Shown: positions 5,778-6,125 of the stretch, one piece after another
Layout: each line of letters begins with the position of its first letter
Position numbering within the stretch: position 1 is the first letter of the stretch
DNA from: CAYJBH01 sp964370605
Lineage (GTDB): Bacteria; Bacillota; Clostridia; Oscillospirales; Ruminococcaceae
Assembly (NCBI GenBank): GCA_964370605.1
Contig: CAYJJX010000042.1
Location: 1 to 6,125, forward strand
Direction of reading: 5' to 3'
DNA: 6,125 nucleotides
Notes under the pieces: model-generated
The model's input: the letters and a program-made list of their open reading frames with translations, nothing else
What the model was told of the DNA's origin: nothing
Database searches by the model: none
Position numbers and translations under genes: made by a program

Positions 5778-6125
5778 TTATTTTGCGTCGCTGTCATCAA
5801 AGACGTCGCCACACTCAGGGCAGAATTTCGGAGGGGCTTTTGGGTCGGGAGGATTCCATCCGCATTTGTCACAGGCATACAGCGGAGCACCGGCTGGTTT
5901 TTTTGTGCCGCACTCGTTACAGAATTTACCTTTGTTGACTGCACCGCAAGAGCAAGACCATCCATCTGAGTCGACAGGTTTTTTTGCACCGCATTCATTG
6001 CAGAAATTTCCATTATTACCGGAGTGTCCTGCTGGGCAGGTCCAGCCGGCCGGAGCTGCCGGAGCTGCAGCGGGAGGCGGAGCTTGCTGTTGTTGGAACT
6101 GTTGTTGCTGTTGCTGTTGTTGTTG
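5778..6125 (-). CDS. SPFH/YdjI-like protein, C-terminal part: polyQ tract and three zinc ribbons
   Basis: The gene starts beyond the right edge; its last 115 residues are visible, ending in TAA at 5778-5780. The visible part opens with a Q-rich tract (nine Gln, Phe, four Gln) and an Ala/Pro linker. Three small zinc-ribbon modules follow: WTCPAGH and NFCNECGAKKP; WSCSCGAVNKGKFCNECGTK; and YACDKCGWNP with FCPECGDVFDD. This tail, with PxAPLYxCDKCGW and KFCPECGD near the end, is what I recognise from clostridial SPFH-domain (band 7, virion-core-like) proteins, whose N-terminal SPFH domain would lie outside the window. B. subtilis YdjI is the SPFH member of the pspA operon. SPFH proteins scaffold membrane microdomains. 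It is the first gene of this operon that is visible; whether it is truly first, and where the promoter lies, cannot be seen. The identity of the missing part is inferred from the tail and neighbours. Confidence 0.8.
   Translation of the reverse strand, partial: QQQQQQQQQFQQQQAPPPAAAPAAPAGWTCPAGHSGNNGNFCNECGAKKPVDSDGWSCSCGAVNKGKFCNECGTKKPAGAPLYACDKCGWNPPDPKAPPKFCPECGDVFDDSDAK
6084..6125 (-). repeat. CAA/CAG polyglutamine-coding tract
   Basis: Fourteen codons reach the window edge: nine Gln, one Phe, four Gln in reading order. CAA and CAG are mixed, so the run is not a pure trinucleotide repeat, but it could still slip. It may continue beyond the edge. Confidence 0.9.

Noticed and set aside
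5765..6013. 82-codon minus-strand frame beginning MEISAMNAVQ
   Set aside because: It overlaps the SPFH tail in another frame. The frame ending at 5778 gives three clear zinc ribbons, and this one gives nothing recognisable.

Overview
The window looks like low-to-moderate-GC Gram-positive DNA, most likely from a gut-type clostridium (Oscillospiraceae/Ruminococcaceae or a relative). This is inferred from the AGGAGG/AAAGGAG ribosome sites, the -10/-35 promoter form, a lipobox lipoprotein, and a PspA/SPFH/zinc-ribbon operon of Firmicutes type. No rRNA or tRNA genes, CRISPR array or complete insertion sequence is visible.

Left part (1-1952, plus strand). A GC-rich tandem array of a 211-bp unit (two identical copies and a third, diverged and cut short) enters from the left edge and ends near 591. 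A good promoter (605-633) follows. Three co-oriented AT-rich genes come next: a PhnB-type VOC-fold protein (737-1105), a decayed REP-associated tyrosine transposase (RAYT; 1129-1467) that carries two REP-like hairpins inside its own reading frame, and a small secreted lipoprotein of unknown role (1488-1952).

Right part (2115-6125, minus strand). Six tightly spaced genes read leftward and end at a strong intrinsic terminator (2115-2155). In transcription order they are: the C-terminus of an SPFH/YdjI-like protein (polyQ plus three zinc ribbons), a YdjG-like double-zinc-ribbon protein with a C-terminal membrane anchor, a YdjH-like membrane protein that has lost its extracellular TPM domain, a DUF4428-type zinc protein with nine PGYPQQQGFGQQ-like repeats, a 69-residue one-pass membrane protein, and PspA. 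In Bacillus subtilis, pspA(ydjF)-ydjG-ydjH-ydjI form a membrane-stress operon. Here the same parts are reordered, two extra genes lie between the TPM-like gene and pspA, and one core component is pared down.

Inferred working model: the SPFH protein organises a membrane patch. The zinc-ribbon and truncated TPM-like proteins, and probably the small membrane protein, dock PspA there. The Q-rich tails on the SPFH and DUF4428 proteins may cluster the complex. The most notable observations are the TPM-less YdjH relative, the shared Q-rich/zinc-ribbon design of two operon members, and the pair of covarying, inverted GTAG-headed REP-like hairpins inside the transposase gene.
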